A DNA stretch of 64,000 nucleotides, from the NCBI RefSeq assembly GCF_020080835.1, contig NC_058167.1, positions 7,782,957 to 7,846,956 on the forward strand, written 5' to 3'. Position 1 is the first letter of the stretch, and every line of letters starts with the position of its first letter. The notes below the pieces were generated by a model. It was not told the DNA's origin. It searched no databases and saw nothing but the letters and a program-made list of their open reading frames with translations. This document shows positions 13,053 through 25,300 of this stretch, one piece after another. The position numbers were made by a program, and so were the translations under genes. The DNA is from Cotesia glomerata. Its lineage: Eukaryota; Arthropoda; Insecta; Hymenoptera; Braconidae.

Positions 13053-16000
13053 TTAAAAACGTATTTTTCCTTGTAATATTTGATCATAAACTTCTGGTGT
13101 TATTAATTGATACCCCGATTTAGGATCTAAGTAATAAAGCTTGTCGTTTACTTTCCTCGGATTGTATCCTTCTTCTTGCAAGTCTTTCTTCTTTAATTTA
13201 AATGTTCCTATTTAATGAAATAACATTATTAATTTCATTCATACTATATAATATTTAACTTAAAAATGAAATTATACAAACCTGTAAGATCAATTTTAGT
13301 CAAAATTCTTATAAATAGCGGCCTTGCATATGAAGGTAGATTTTCTTTAACATTTTTAACAAATTCATTGAGATCTAGCGTTTCATTTTCATCATGAATA
13401 GCAGCCATACCAGCTCTACCCTCCGATCCGGTAACCTTTTGACAAACCAATTAGTCAATTAATAAAATATCAATCCAAACAAAATTAAAATTAAAATTAA
13501 TCTTTACCTCGACGCCATAAACGACGCAGTCGCGGTAATTAGTGAGATTACTCAGGATAGCTTCGACCTCGGAAGTTGATACGTTTTCACCTTTCCACCT
13601 GAACGTATCCCCAGTTCTGTCTTTGAAATATAAATACCCGAACTCGTCAGCAACGACAATGTCGCCGGAATGGAAAGCCGAGTCGCCTTTTTTGAATACG
13701 TCGTGGATAACTTTTCTCTCAGACGCTTTTTCGTCGACGTAGCCCAGGAAAGCGCGGTGTGGATTGTTGGGAATTATTTTGCCAATAAACACTCCAGGCT
13801 CATCTGTAAAAAATTTAATTATTTTTTGTGAAAAGTTTTTTAATTAAATAAAAATTATTTCAATCTATTTTTCAGACTAGAAAATATAGTCTACACGGAA
13901 AAAACAAGATGACACTGGATATCATCCCAGATTATACTCAGTGAAAAAAAATTTTCAGATAGTAGCTAGTGTAATCCAGATTACAATGAGTATAATCCAG
14001 ATATCACGCAGTAACATCTCGATTTTTCTAGCTACTATCTGAAATTTTTTTTCACCACAGATATCACTGAGTATAATCTGGGATTATATCCAGTGTCGTC
14101 TTGTTCTTTCCGTGTAGATGCTTATAAAGAAAATTTTTTTAACAGAAAAATTTTTTTCAGTGTAATGAAAAATAATTACAACCATAACTTACTCGGTTTA
14201 CATTCTTGGCAAAGTCCTTTCTCGTTTCTGATCGGATCTCCGTCAGCGTTTACTTTTATTATCGAAATCGGGTAAACAGCGGGTATAATCCTTGATACGA
14301 AACCTATTGCGCCGACTTTATTGTCCACGTTGGCTATAAAAATGATATAAGATTATGTTAGAAGAGTGTGACGCGTGTTATAAAGAAAAATTCAACCGTA
14401 TAAAACTTACTTATATTGGCGTTGCTCTCTGTGGCTCCATAAAACTCAGCGACTTGCTTAATATTGAATCTCTCGATAAACTCACTCCAAATTTGCGGTC
14501 TCAGACCATTGCCAAAAATCGCCCGTACTTTGTGCTGCGTGTCTTCGGGTTTCGGTGGAGAGGCGAGAATGTATCGACACATTTCCCCAATGTACTGAGC
14601 TACCTAGTAAGCAAATTTCCTGTTAATATTCGCACTTGAAGAGAGGGTCGTTTAGCTAATAAAGTACATCCTCTCTATTTTATGATAGACTATTTTTTAA
14701 TGTAATTAAAATTAAACTTGAACAAAAAAAAATTTTAGAAGATAATTTTGAATTTTAATTTAAGAAAAATTTCTCAACAACGATTGATTAAAATAAAGAT
14801 GATAAAAATTTTTTTAAATAATTTTCTTGGTTCAAGATTTTTTCTTTTGAATCAAGTTATTTTTATCAGCGTAAAAAAAATAAATAAAGTACATACCGTA
14901 CAATTGTATTTACGACAGTCGTCAAAGTAAGCGCTGGCTGAAAATTTTTTTCTGATAACACAAGTCGCGCCTTGCAATAAAACTTGACCCACACAAACAA
15001 TGCCTCCAGCTGTGTGATATAACGGTAAGGGCGTGTAGAATCGGTCCGAAGTTTTGAACTTTCCCAAGTAATACATAGCACCTGCTATGAACATGAACCT
15101 AACAACCATAAAAAAAATAGTATAAATAAAGTAAATAAATAAAATATTAATTTAGCCGGGCAATATTTACTTGTAATTAGTTATAACAGCGGCTTTAGGT
15201 AAACCAGTAGTACCACTAGTATATATATACATCAATTTATCATTGTACGTTCCTTTCTCTTGTAACACTAGCGGAGATGATGATGCATCGTCTAACAGTA
15301 CTGACAAATCTTTTTCCTTAAGCCCCGATGAGTTTGTATTCAGCTTACCGTCGAACTTATACAAAGCTATTTTAGCGTCCAATGACGAGGCTATTTCACT
15401 AACGGCTGTAATAAATAAGCATGTAATTTAATTATTAAATATTATATAAGTGTTTACATCTTCATTTAATTAATTAGTGATAATTACACTCGGATAATTC
15501 GTCAGAAAAAATGAGCGCTTGGCAACGCGCGACGTTTATACAATGCAGCAGCGAAGTTTTTCTTAGATTTGTATTAATTAATGGTATCGTCACACCAAGT
15601 TTGCTCAATCCCAGCCAAATTGCGACGTACTCTGGTCTATTTTCCATTAACAGAGCTACCACGTCTCCTTTTCTGTATCCATGACTTTTGAAAACATACG
15701 CAACTTTGTTGCTCAAGTCTTCGATCTGTAAAATCAATACTTATTATTATTATTATTTTTTTTTTTAATTATAGTGACAAAAACCAGCGTAGAAATAATT
15801 CAAGAAAAAATTAGATAAAAATTGCTATTTTAATTTATAAAAACGCCAAGTACTGTAACTATGTATTATGTTAATTAATACATAAGTGTACTTAAAATAA
15901 TATTGAATCTCTCAAGTAAAACGTTTCCCGGAGTTTACTTAAGCAAATGAGCGATTGTTTTAAATAAATATTTACGGTTAATATTATTGTTTGTAATTGA

Positions 16001-17338
16001 TGTTAATCGCGTTATCGTTATTGTTATATTAAATAACTAAAATTGAGCAATTATATCCGACGATTAAATTAAAAATTTCAAATTAAAAGTCATAGTTCTG
16101 ATTAAATTAAAGTGTCATTCAATCGACGCACGTCCGACTCCAATTTACAATTAATCTAACCACTATTTCTCAGCAATTAATTTTAGCCGCAATAGTTACC
16201 TCCTGGAAAGTCCATTCGCGGTCTTCAAACACGAAGCAACTTTTGTTAGGATGTTTAGCGACAAATTGTTGAAAGACATCAGCGACACTACGATTTTTCT
16301 TCTCGTGACATTTTATCGCCCACATTAGCCGAATGAATCGACTTAGAGCTCTGGAAATAAATAACAATCATTATTATCATTACTATCATAAAAAACAAGA
16401 ATTTACTTAATTTGTACAACTTATATAACCTTGCCTTGAATAAAATTTTTTTTAAATTTATATTGGCAAAATAATATACTCAATTTCAAGTACAGACTAT
16501 CTAAATTACTCGGTAACGCATAAACATACTTTTCAATCATCGTTATCTTTTTTTTTTAATTTATGCAAGTCTTAGCTGCAAATTGAATATTTTAATTCAT
16601 GATAATTTTGTAGCAATGATTCATTCTAATTATTCTCATTATTAATATCAGAAATTTGTATTTTAAACAAAAAGAAAAAAAAATTTTAAGTTTCTTTATT
16701 TTTTCAATGAATGTTTTTAAACAAACGATCAAATATTAACAAGGATAAAAATATTTTTCTTTAATTACTTAAACATAAAAATAAAGTGGTTTTTTCAAAA
16801 TAAAACCTGATGTCAAGACTATTTATAACCGATCAAAGTTCAAATGCAAAAACCTAGCCAGAGATTAAACAAATAAAAAATAAATAAATAATTAATGCGA
16901 CTTTTAAAACCGGCATATCAATTCTGCAAAGAAGTAGACTATGTGTCCCGTTATTTAAAAATATAAAGCTTTCTCCTGGCATAAACAACTACACTGTATT
17001 ATTCTTGACTCACGACTTCAGCAGTACAATTTCTAAACAGATAAAAAAAACATTAAACAAATTCTAGTAAAACAACAACCGATTAAGATAAAAAGTAAAA
17101 ACTTAATATAATCTTATCACTGTCAAGGCATAAAAATTAATTAAAAAAAGTTTACTTAACAAATTACTTACGTTATGTCTCTGGGAGCCGTTTTAAAGGC
17201 GATGTAAAACCACCTGAGCCGTCCTCCGGAGACAAAGTACGCGACAATTACCACCAGGACCAGCTGGAGGACGAAAATCGGACCCATGAAGATCCAGACG
17301 AGGGCAACCAGCCCCCCGAGGAGTCCGAGGGCAATCAT
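13053..17338 (-). CDS. Fatp: Long-chain fatty acid transport protein (SLC27/FATP), copy 2
   Basis: Paralogue of the gene at 2877-8829 with the same predicted role in fatty acid uptake and acyl-CoA formation. Exons: 17338-17172, 16350-16200, 15725-15488, 15405-15171, 15098-14897, 14603-14411, 14333-14193, 13803-13508, 13435-13282 and 13207-13053. They give 643 residues. Exons 2, 3, 5 and 6 (151, 238, 202 and 193 bp) have exactly the lengths of copy 1, and the 296-bp exon 8 equals copy 1 exons 8+9 (138+158). Motifs: IYTSGTTGLPKA, RTGDTFRWKGENVSTSEVE and GSEGRAGMAAI. I chose the ATG at 17338 because it gives the normal family length and a hydrophobic N terminus (MIALGLLGGLVALVWIFMG). The frame stays open upstream to about 17513 without another ATG, so an extra upstream coding exon spliced at an AG near there is possible. 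An AATAAA follows the stop almost at once. Confidence 0.94.
13894..14114. mobile_element. TA-target MITE, CACGG ends
   Basis: A 221-bp foldback element in intron 7 of FATP copy 2. Both ends read CACGGAAA(A)AACAAGA inward and TA flanks each side (13892-13893 and 14115-14116). The interior is almost wholly self-complementary (repeated ATCCAGATTATACTCAGTGA-type words). The tips match the CACGG families at 18284, 42088, 44477, 44678 and 62808, which suggests a shared mariner-like transposase. Confidence 0.85.
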
Positions 17339-17799
17339 CGCTAAGACGATACGCTGGAAGGTGCGGGCGATCGCGCGGCAAGTACTTGGACTGGAACCCG
17401 CGGTTGTCGGGACACCAGGTAGCGCGGCTGCTGATCCCACGTCCACTGAACCGTTCGTCGATCTGCGGGAATTATCGCCTCCTTTCGACGGCGGCTCTCC
17501 CCTCTCGACGTCCTGTTTTCAAACACGTGGAATGAAAAATAACAGTCGGTATACCTTCTACACACGTTACACACATGTGTACCAGGTGTGTAGAAGTCGG
17601 CGGGTGTTTGTTTAAAATTTTTTTTTGTAAAAACAATTTTTTTTGTTGGGAAAAACAATTTATCGACTGCGGTGTCAATTATCAATTTTTTATTATGTTT
17701 TATTTAATTAGTATTTTTAGTTTTATTTGATTCGGATTTATGTTAGAAGAAATTGAATATTTTTTTTTATGTGGAACAAAAATGAATGAATCATTGATA

Positions 17800-17801
<2 letters not shown>

Positions 17802-17841
<40 letters not shown>
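17802..17841. repeat. Poly(T) run
   Basis: Forty consecutive T; length may be unreliable in assembly. Confidence 0.95.
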
Positions 17842-17847
<6 letters not shown>

Positions 17848-18136
17848 ATAATGTCACATAGATTGAGATAATTTTTCTAGCGCTTATCGCGTGATTAATA
17901 ATTGAGCAAAATTGAAATTATTATTGGCGGTAACGTGAGTTTGTCGTTTATTATGTGTTTCATGTTACTTGTCTCGTAGTACACTTCCTTTTTCAGTATT
18001 GTATAAGATTCTTGTTTCAATAATTTATTTTATTTTTTAAACACTGAAAAAAAATGTTTCAAAATAAAATTTTCATAAATTTTGTGAGAAATATATTTTA
18101 AAACTTGATAAAATAAAAATTAGAATTTTTTTTTAT

Positions 18137-18180
18137 AATTGTTTCTAAAATTTTACCAATCAAAAAAAAATTATCATTCA
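18137..18180 (+). repeat. Direct repeat, left copy
   Basis: About 43 bases beginning TTGTTTCTAAAATTTT recur at 18737-18778 in the same orientation with a few changes. The two copies bracket a CACGG MITE and a Helitron-like terminus. Confidence 0.8.
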
Positions 18181-18283
18181 ACTTTACTGATAAGACTTGC
18201 AATTACTTTAACTGCAACTTTCAATGCTCATTTCAAATTTTTTTCTTTGTGTTAATTGTTATTCATTTTTTGGAAGAAAGCCG

Positions 18284-18537
18284 AACGGAAAAAAAAATAG
18301 AAAAATTACAGTATATAATGTAACGTAGCGGTCCGTGTAAAAAACTGGAAAAATTACAGTTTCAGATTATAATAATTACAGGGTAAAATGCAAATATTAC
18401 ATTGAATGCTCTAAAAATTAACATTCAAAGTTTAAATTTAGAAAAATGTTATTTCGAACTGTAATTTTTCTAATTTTAAATACGACGAGACACATTACTA
18501 TTTATAATGTAATTTTTTGATTTTTCTTTTTTCCGTT
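18284..18537. mobile_element. CACGG MITE family A, copy 1
   Basis: Begins ACGGAAAAAAAAATAGAAAA and ends CTTTTTTCCGT. The interior matches the copies at 42088-42355 and 44477-45481 (words CGTAGCGGTCCGTG, ACTGGAAAAATTACAGTTTC). No open frame. The terminal C and TA duplication are eroded, so this copy looks older. Confidence 0.8.
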
Positions 18538-18707
18538 CACGGGAATGTTATAGTGTTTGCAAATTGAAAGTTACAATAAATTTTTGCTAGAATAATCACA
18601 TGGATAAAAGGTACAGGCCAATTCGATGGAATTTGGAATTTGTGCAAATCAAAACAATTCTCCAATTAAATTTCGAGTCTAGATCTAACAATACAATTTT
18701 ATAAAAT

Positions 18708-18736
18708 GCCCAGCGAAGCGGGCGGGTAACAGCTAG
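18708..18736 (+). mobile_element. Helitron-like 3' terminus
   Basis: A GC-rich hairpin (GCCCAGCGAAGCGGGC, 18708-18723) is followed after 9 nt by CTAG and a host T. Hairpin, short spacer and CTRR end define Helitron 3' termini, and this GCGAAGCGGGCGGGT wording is common in insect Helitrons. The 5' TC end was not located, so the element's span is unknown. Confidence 0.65.
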
Positions 18737-18778
18737 TTGTTTCTAAAATTTTGCCAATCAAAAAAAAAATTATCATGA
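18737..18778 (+). repeat. Direct repeat, right copy
   Basis: Near-identical to 18137-18180, starting immediately after the Helitron-like CTAG end. Confidence 0.8.
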
Positions 18779-18896
18779 AGGTATCGATTATTGCTTCTTA
18801 AAAAAAAAGATAAAAATTTAGTCAATAATTTACACTCCAATAAACAACCGAGCAACTAGTAGGACATGTAATAAACAGTAATAGAAATAAAAATAA

Positions 18897-18916
18897 ATAT
18901 ATATATATATATATAT
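18897..18916. repeat. (AT)n microsatellite
   Basis: Ten AT units. Confidence 0.9.
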
Positions 18917-18964
18917 GGCGCATAATAATAGACTGTATAAAAGCACCGGTATAGGTACACTGTA

Positions 18965-21900
18965 GGGTGTCTGTTATTTCCCAAGTTGACTTTTTTTTCG
19001 CGATCGCCCCCTGGATTTTTAGTTCTTGACCTAAAAAAAAAATATCACCCAAATAAGCTCTTAATTGCCAAATTGAACCTTGCCGAAGTCGAGTTACATT
19101 TCCCATTTAAATAACATGAGAATTTGGAACTTCTTGCAATTATTTTTTTTTCTTCAAAAAAAATGTCACCACGATTATAATTGGTGCATATTCTGATGAG
19201 AAATTGAATGCTCTACAAAAAAGTTCTCTTATAATTTTTCGATAAAATCATTCCTTTAGAAGTTATTTGTGGTTAAAGTTGTGTTTATAGTTATTACCAT
19301 AGTTTTGCAGTCTTGCTATAAAGTTTTTTGTGTTATAATCATTTATTTTATCTATAAATGTTCAAAAAATTTAATCAAAATGATTAATAGTTACAGTAAC
19401 GTTAACAATACGAGGTATTGAATACATTTTTAATAATATTGCCGATTATTTGTATTTTTTCTGTCTCTATTCACATTTATTTGTTAAGCAATTTTTAGTC
19501 GCATTATGACAAGTATTTTTGTTTTCATAAATAATTTGCACTAAATATTGTTTTTGTTCTTTTTTATGCGTTAAATTGTTGGTGTATTTTTGAGTTAATC
19601 GAAGCGCTCTTTCGGCTTCATCGTTAACAATTGTAGATTATTAACAATGTCTAATCCTTCCAAACAATCATTATTGGTGGCTCATGTCTCAAAGTTAATC
19701 TCTAGCAATTTTTTATTTATGTTGAATCAAAAAAAAATTTTTCATCGAATTTGAATTAATAAAAATTAATTTATTTAAGAAAGAAATCAATATCTTTTTT
19801 TTTGAATTGATAATTTTATTATCTGCATTAACTATATAGCGTTCAGGGGGAATCAAAATCGAAATTTTCATCACATTTTAATGATTTAACGTAGATCAAT
19901 TCACCACATTGTTTTTGAGCAATGAATTTTCGGAATTACAACATTTACACGCAGAGGTATAGAAAGATGGTGAAGTTAAATAACTTTTATATGTGAAGTT
20001 ATATACTATAGTATGAAGTTATATATGTTATAGGGTGGACATCAATGACCCATAATCCGATTGCCCAGACCTCGTATTGGACAAAATTCTTTTACCCAGA
20101 ATTTGTTTGTCCAGATTTTTATGATACAGTGCATCTTTTACCCAGAGTTCCAATTATACAGAATTTCTATTACACAGGCTTCCGATAACACATGATATAT
20201 TTTACTCAGTAATTCATTTACACAGGTTTCTTTTGCCCAGACTCTTCAATTTGATCTCAGTAGTTCTTGCAATAAATAGCGCCAGCATAACTAATTATAA
20301 TTTGAAAAAATTTTTTTTATTTCAACAATTAACAAATCAGAGCCGCCTTATTTTTCTGTAACATTTGTTAAACTCCTGGGTCATTCCATGTCAAATCGAC
20401 CAATAATCGACAAAAGAAAAAAAAATAAAAATAAAAAATTTTCAAAAGATATGCAAATTCAAAATTTCGCGATTTTTACAGCTTTTGAATTTCATTTTTG
20501 TAATATCTCAAACGCTATTATAGATACAGGAATGGCCTTTTGTTTGTTTAAAAAGGGACACTTGGTGCTAGTGAAAAAAAAAATATTTTGGAAAAAAATT
20601 TTGAAAAATGCCAAACAAATTTTGAATTTTTGAAAATCGTCAAAAATGACGATTGAGATTAAAATTTTGGTTCAATTTTTTTCGTATAATACCTTGTACT
20701 GATCTTAAAAGATTCTGAAAATTTGAGAACACTGTTTTTTTTTTTTTTTTTCAAAAATAAGAAATTTTGAATTTCAAAAAAAATTTTTTTTTTGTTTTTT
20801 GTAACTTATAAATAAGGTAAAGTTATGCAGATACATAGTATTATAATTTTGAGCATTAAAAAATTAAATGTACGACGTGGAAATATTAAATAATAAGGCG
20901 GCTCTGATTCGTCAATTGTTGAAATAAAAAAAATGTTTTCAAATTATAATTAGTTATGCTGGCGCTATTTATTGCAAGAACTACTGAGATCAAATTGAAG
21001 TGTTTGGGCAAAAGAAACCTGTGTAAATTAATTACTGAGTAAAAGATATCATGTGTTATCGGATGCCTGTGTAATAGAAATTCTGTATAATTGGAACTCT
21101 GGGTAAAAGATGCACTGTATCATAGAAATCTGGGCAAACGAATTCTGGGTAAAAGAATGGTGTCCAATACTAGGTCTGGGCAATCGGATTATGGGTTATT
21201 GATGTCCACCCTAGTATGAAATTATTTGCATCACTCGAGTTGTATGGAAGATTTCATACTAACTTTACCATCTCTCTATACTTCTACGTATAAATGATGC
21301 AATTTCGAAAATTAATTACTCAAAAACGGTGTGGTGAATCGATCTGAAATTTTGGTAGTGAATTGTTAATATATTTATCTTTCGATAAAAAAAATTTCAT
21401 AATTTTCTTGAAATATGCCTTGCAGAACCCAACTGGCTTAATCATTTTTCGTTTTACGTGAAGTGATATATTTGAATCGAAAAAAGTCAAATCAGCTTTT
21501 TCACCAGTTAAATACCACAGATGGTTCTTGAATTTGTGCAATACTGCCTCAGAAATTTTCTTATCGGTCGTCCTGTAATGATACAGTCTTTATATAATTT
21601 ATATCTTGGTATAGAGCTGATGCTGCAAGAGGTGCCAAAAACCAAAATGATACATGAATAAATACTATAAATTAACAAATATTTTTAGCGAATAAATCGC
21701 TTTTGACATCTAGCGTGCATGGCGAAATGCAACTGGTTTATAAAATTTGATTTCATTGGCACTCTAATAATGCAACTAAAAATTGCTTAACACATGAATG
21801 TAAATAGAGACAGAAAAAATACAAATAAGCGGCAATATTATTAAAAATGTATTCAATACATCGTATTGTTAACGTTACTGTAACTATTAATTATTTTGAT

Positions 21901-22318
21901 AAAATTTTTTGAACATTTATAGATAAAATCAATGATTATAACACAAAAAACTTTATAGCAAGACTGCAAAACTATGATAATAACTATAAACACAACTTTA
22001 ACTACAAATAACTTCTAAAGGAATGATTTTATCGAAGAATTATAAGAGAACTTTTTTGTAGAGCATTCAATTTCTCATCAGAATATGTACCGATCATCAT
22101 TGTGGTGACATTTTTTTTGAAGAAAAAAAAATAATTGCAAAAAGTTCCAAATTCCCATGTTATTTAAATGGGAAATGTAACTCGACTTTGGCACGGTTCT
22201 ATTTGGTAATTAAGAGCTTATTTGTGTAAGATATTTTTTTTTAGGTCAAGAACTAAAAACCCAGGGGGCCAGGGGGCGATCGCGAAAAAAAAATCAATTT
22301 GGGAAATAACGGACACCC
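18965..22318. mobile_element. 3.35-kb foldback element
   Basis: Ends read GGGTGTCTGTTATTTCCC and GGGAAATAACGGACACCC, each flanked by TA (18963-18964 and 22319-22320). The arms stay complementary for at least 540 bp (18965-19510 against 21775-22318), and similarity resumes closer to the centre (19880-19960 against 21250-21330). No intact transposase is visible. A second inverted element (20033-21211) occupies the centre. Confidence 0.75.
20033..21211. mobile_element. Inner foldback element with ~330-bp arms
   Basis: Starts GGGTGGACATCAATGACCCA and ends with its complement, with TA on both sides (20031-20032 and 21212-21213). Each arm holds a degenerate series of CCAG/TTTTACCCAG words. The arms end near GCCGCCTTATT (20342) and AAGGCGGC (20896). 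The middle is AT-rich with no convincing gene. Confidence 0.75.
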
Positions 22319-25300
22319 TACAGGTACAGGTACTATACGGGTAGAATGAAAATAGCGGTTTTAAAGTTTCACGGACGCTTATCTCATTTATTCGCGGTAA
22401 TATCGACATTATTCAGGCAGCTCGTACATTGACACCGGTATGCCCAGAACAGAGAAAAATTGCATCTACACAGTACCGAGACAGTACAGGTTGTTGGTTA
22501 AAAGAGAAAGTTATTTTGCGTTTACACATGCTGCCGTTATGAAACCTAATGTAACACTCTATTCCTAAAACACAAGGTCTTAAAATTCAATTCATATTCA
22601 TTAATAATAATAATAATATCAGATCTTAAAAAACAATCGGTCAAGTGTAAAATTTAATTAGCAAAAACGTTAGAATGATTTTTAATTTTCTATCTAAAAA
22701 AAAAAAGTCTTAAAAATTAACGGCAATTATTTGTTAACAATTATAATAATTGAGAGAAATTTTTTAATACTCACTTTTCGAAAGTCGTAAAAATTAATGG
22801 ACTTGAATGGAATAGAAATACATTTTTGCAAGATACGCTTGAGTCGAATTTTACTAAAAAATTATTCCCCAGCGAATTGTTTTTAAGATTTTTTTTGTTA
22901 CTGTTAAAATTATTATTACAAGAGTATTTATTTATTGTGGCTTTATTTAACAGGCTAATGTATTTGCTTTTGAGAATGACCAGCCTTGATGAAAAACACA
23001 TATCGAAAAAGACGGCCGTTATTTATTTTCGATAACTTCCAGAAAAGTTACGAAATTTTGAATATTTACACACATAACTTCTAGATATTTGAATATTTTT
23101 AGTTTTTACTATTTTCGATCAGAGACCCGAGGCGGGTTGATTAATTCACCGAATTATTTATTAAACACGTTGTGAGTTGTACTACGAATTCGAGAATAAA
23201 ATCAATAAAACGCGACTGTTGCGCATTTACGGTTAATAATTGAAGCTATTCTTCGATTTTTTCTTCTTTCATACCTTTTTTTTAATAATAGCTTATTTGC
23301 TTATTTTTGACAAAAAAAAATTAACAAATTATCTTTTATTTTTGGCATCAGATCCAACATTTTAAAAAATCAAAATTTGTATTTATTAGTTTATAAAATT
23401 ATTTGGAGAAAGTCCTTGAAAAAATTCAAAGTTTAAAAAATATTGAAATAGGTCGTAAGTTTAAAAAAAATTACAAGCAATTGACAATAATTATAATTAT
23501 CACAGCTATTAGAATATAAAAGTAGAGAGCAAAATAATGACAACCATAAATAAAAATAAGTACAAACGATTGTTATTGAGATTTGATGTGTGTAATTAGT
23601 AATTACAATTGCAGAGACAATTCATAGTTAATAACTACGCTAACAACAATGACCTACTAACCAACAAATTCAAATCACACTTTTCCCGCGTCAACAATAA
23701 ATCCCGCAGATTATCTTCTACTCAAGCTTTCTCCATACAAGTATCACCATTTAATAAAATTTTCTATTAAATCTAACATAATGCGTTTATTCGCTGACAT
23801 TTCAGATAAAATCTTCACTGTCGCTAATATTATAATTATTCCAGCAATTAATTTTTCACGCTCTTTCATGATATAAACAATATAATCTTCTGCTAATTTA
23901 TTTAATACTTATAAATAATTAATAAAGGAAATGAGAAATCAGTTTCAAGATAAATTATATTATTAATTAAAGTTTTGCAATTTTTAAGAAAAAACTTACT
24001 CGCTCCTTTGTTGAATTTATTTTTGTACTATTGCCATTAATATTATTCAAAGGCAACTTTGCAATTGTATCCGACATTTTTTCAAATTCACAGTCCAATT
24101 AATTGTTTGTTTTATAAAAAAATTAATTACTTCAATACACCAATTTTTTCACATTTTAGTCACTCGATCAAAGTCTCAATTTTTTTTTTCTTATTTAATA
24201 CTTAATTTTATAAATTATAATAATAAAAATAATTTTTATTGAAGTAAACTTTAGTAAAATATCTGAAGATACCGATGAGAAAGGGTCTTCGCTAAAGACT
24301 AAGAGAGTTTAGCAACCGAGTTTGAACACTCGCTCAAATCCCTCTCCACAAGCTTTTTAATGCCCCGTAATTCCTCACTTACTCTCTTTCATATATCTCT
24401 TACTTGTTATTTTTATTATTTAGTTTTTTAATCGGACGTCGGATTGCTCCAGAATATTTTATAGGTTCAGACTTCCCTTTTTTTTTTTTTTTAAATTTAC
24501 TTACCACCATTTATCTAGAATAGATGATATCTGTGAGCGATGGCAATTATGCGGACTTCTCTTATTTTTTAATTTCCTGAAGAGTTTTGCAAAAAATTTA
24601 ACTCAAAAAATCTTTCGTATTTTGCAGTTTAATTATTTTTGCACTCTCACACTAAAATTATTATTTTTTATTTAAATTCTGGCAAAAGGATGAAAGATAC
24701 GAAAAAATTTATAAGAATATTTTTTATAAAAAATTAAATTTTCTAAAAAAAATTTCTCTTATAATTTTTTCGGATCTTCAATATTTCAGCGAAAATTAAC
24801 GAAAAATGTTTTTAGTAATTAAAAAAATGAATCACCTAGTTAAATGTTAAAAATAAAATTTGAAAAGTAAAGTACAAGTGCTCAATGCAAATATTTGAAT
24901 ACAACTGTGTGTAAAAATGTCTATTGTGCAAGAAGGTGTACCTTTGGCTCTTCTGAACGCATAATAATGAATGACCTGCAAATGACCCAAAGAATAATTT
25001 ACATTCTTAATAATTCTTCAATTTAAGTCATGAAAGTTGTCATCTTTAAGCCGGGAAGCAAGATTTATTATAATATACAGCACACACAGGTTTGATTTAT
25101 TAAAAATTTTGTTGCCTACTAGTTTTTAAATCAGGAACTAGAGCGTCGTGATACTTATTTTAAGTAGAAAATTCCGCGGTGTGTTATGGGACGCGAAATT
25201 CTAGAGTGCCGTTTTTTTACAGTGTAGAAAATTTTTTTTTACTTTTCAAGTTCCATTAAAAAAAAAAAAAAAAAAAAAACATTATAATTAGTAGGACAAA

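Larger units (their letters stand above)
17339..18964. other. Upstream region of FATP copy 2, no further gene seen
   Basis: 17339-17600 is GC-rich and probably carries the first exon/5' UTR and promoter of FATP copy 2. Beyond it the sequence is AT-rich with a 40-base poly(T) run, a Helitron-like 3' end, a CACGG MITE and a TA repeat, all listed separately. Confidence 0.5.

Noticed and set aside
17444..17446. GTG as start of FATP copy 2
   Set aside because: Non-ATG start without support; the ATG at 17338 gives the normal 643 residues.
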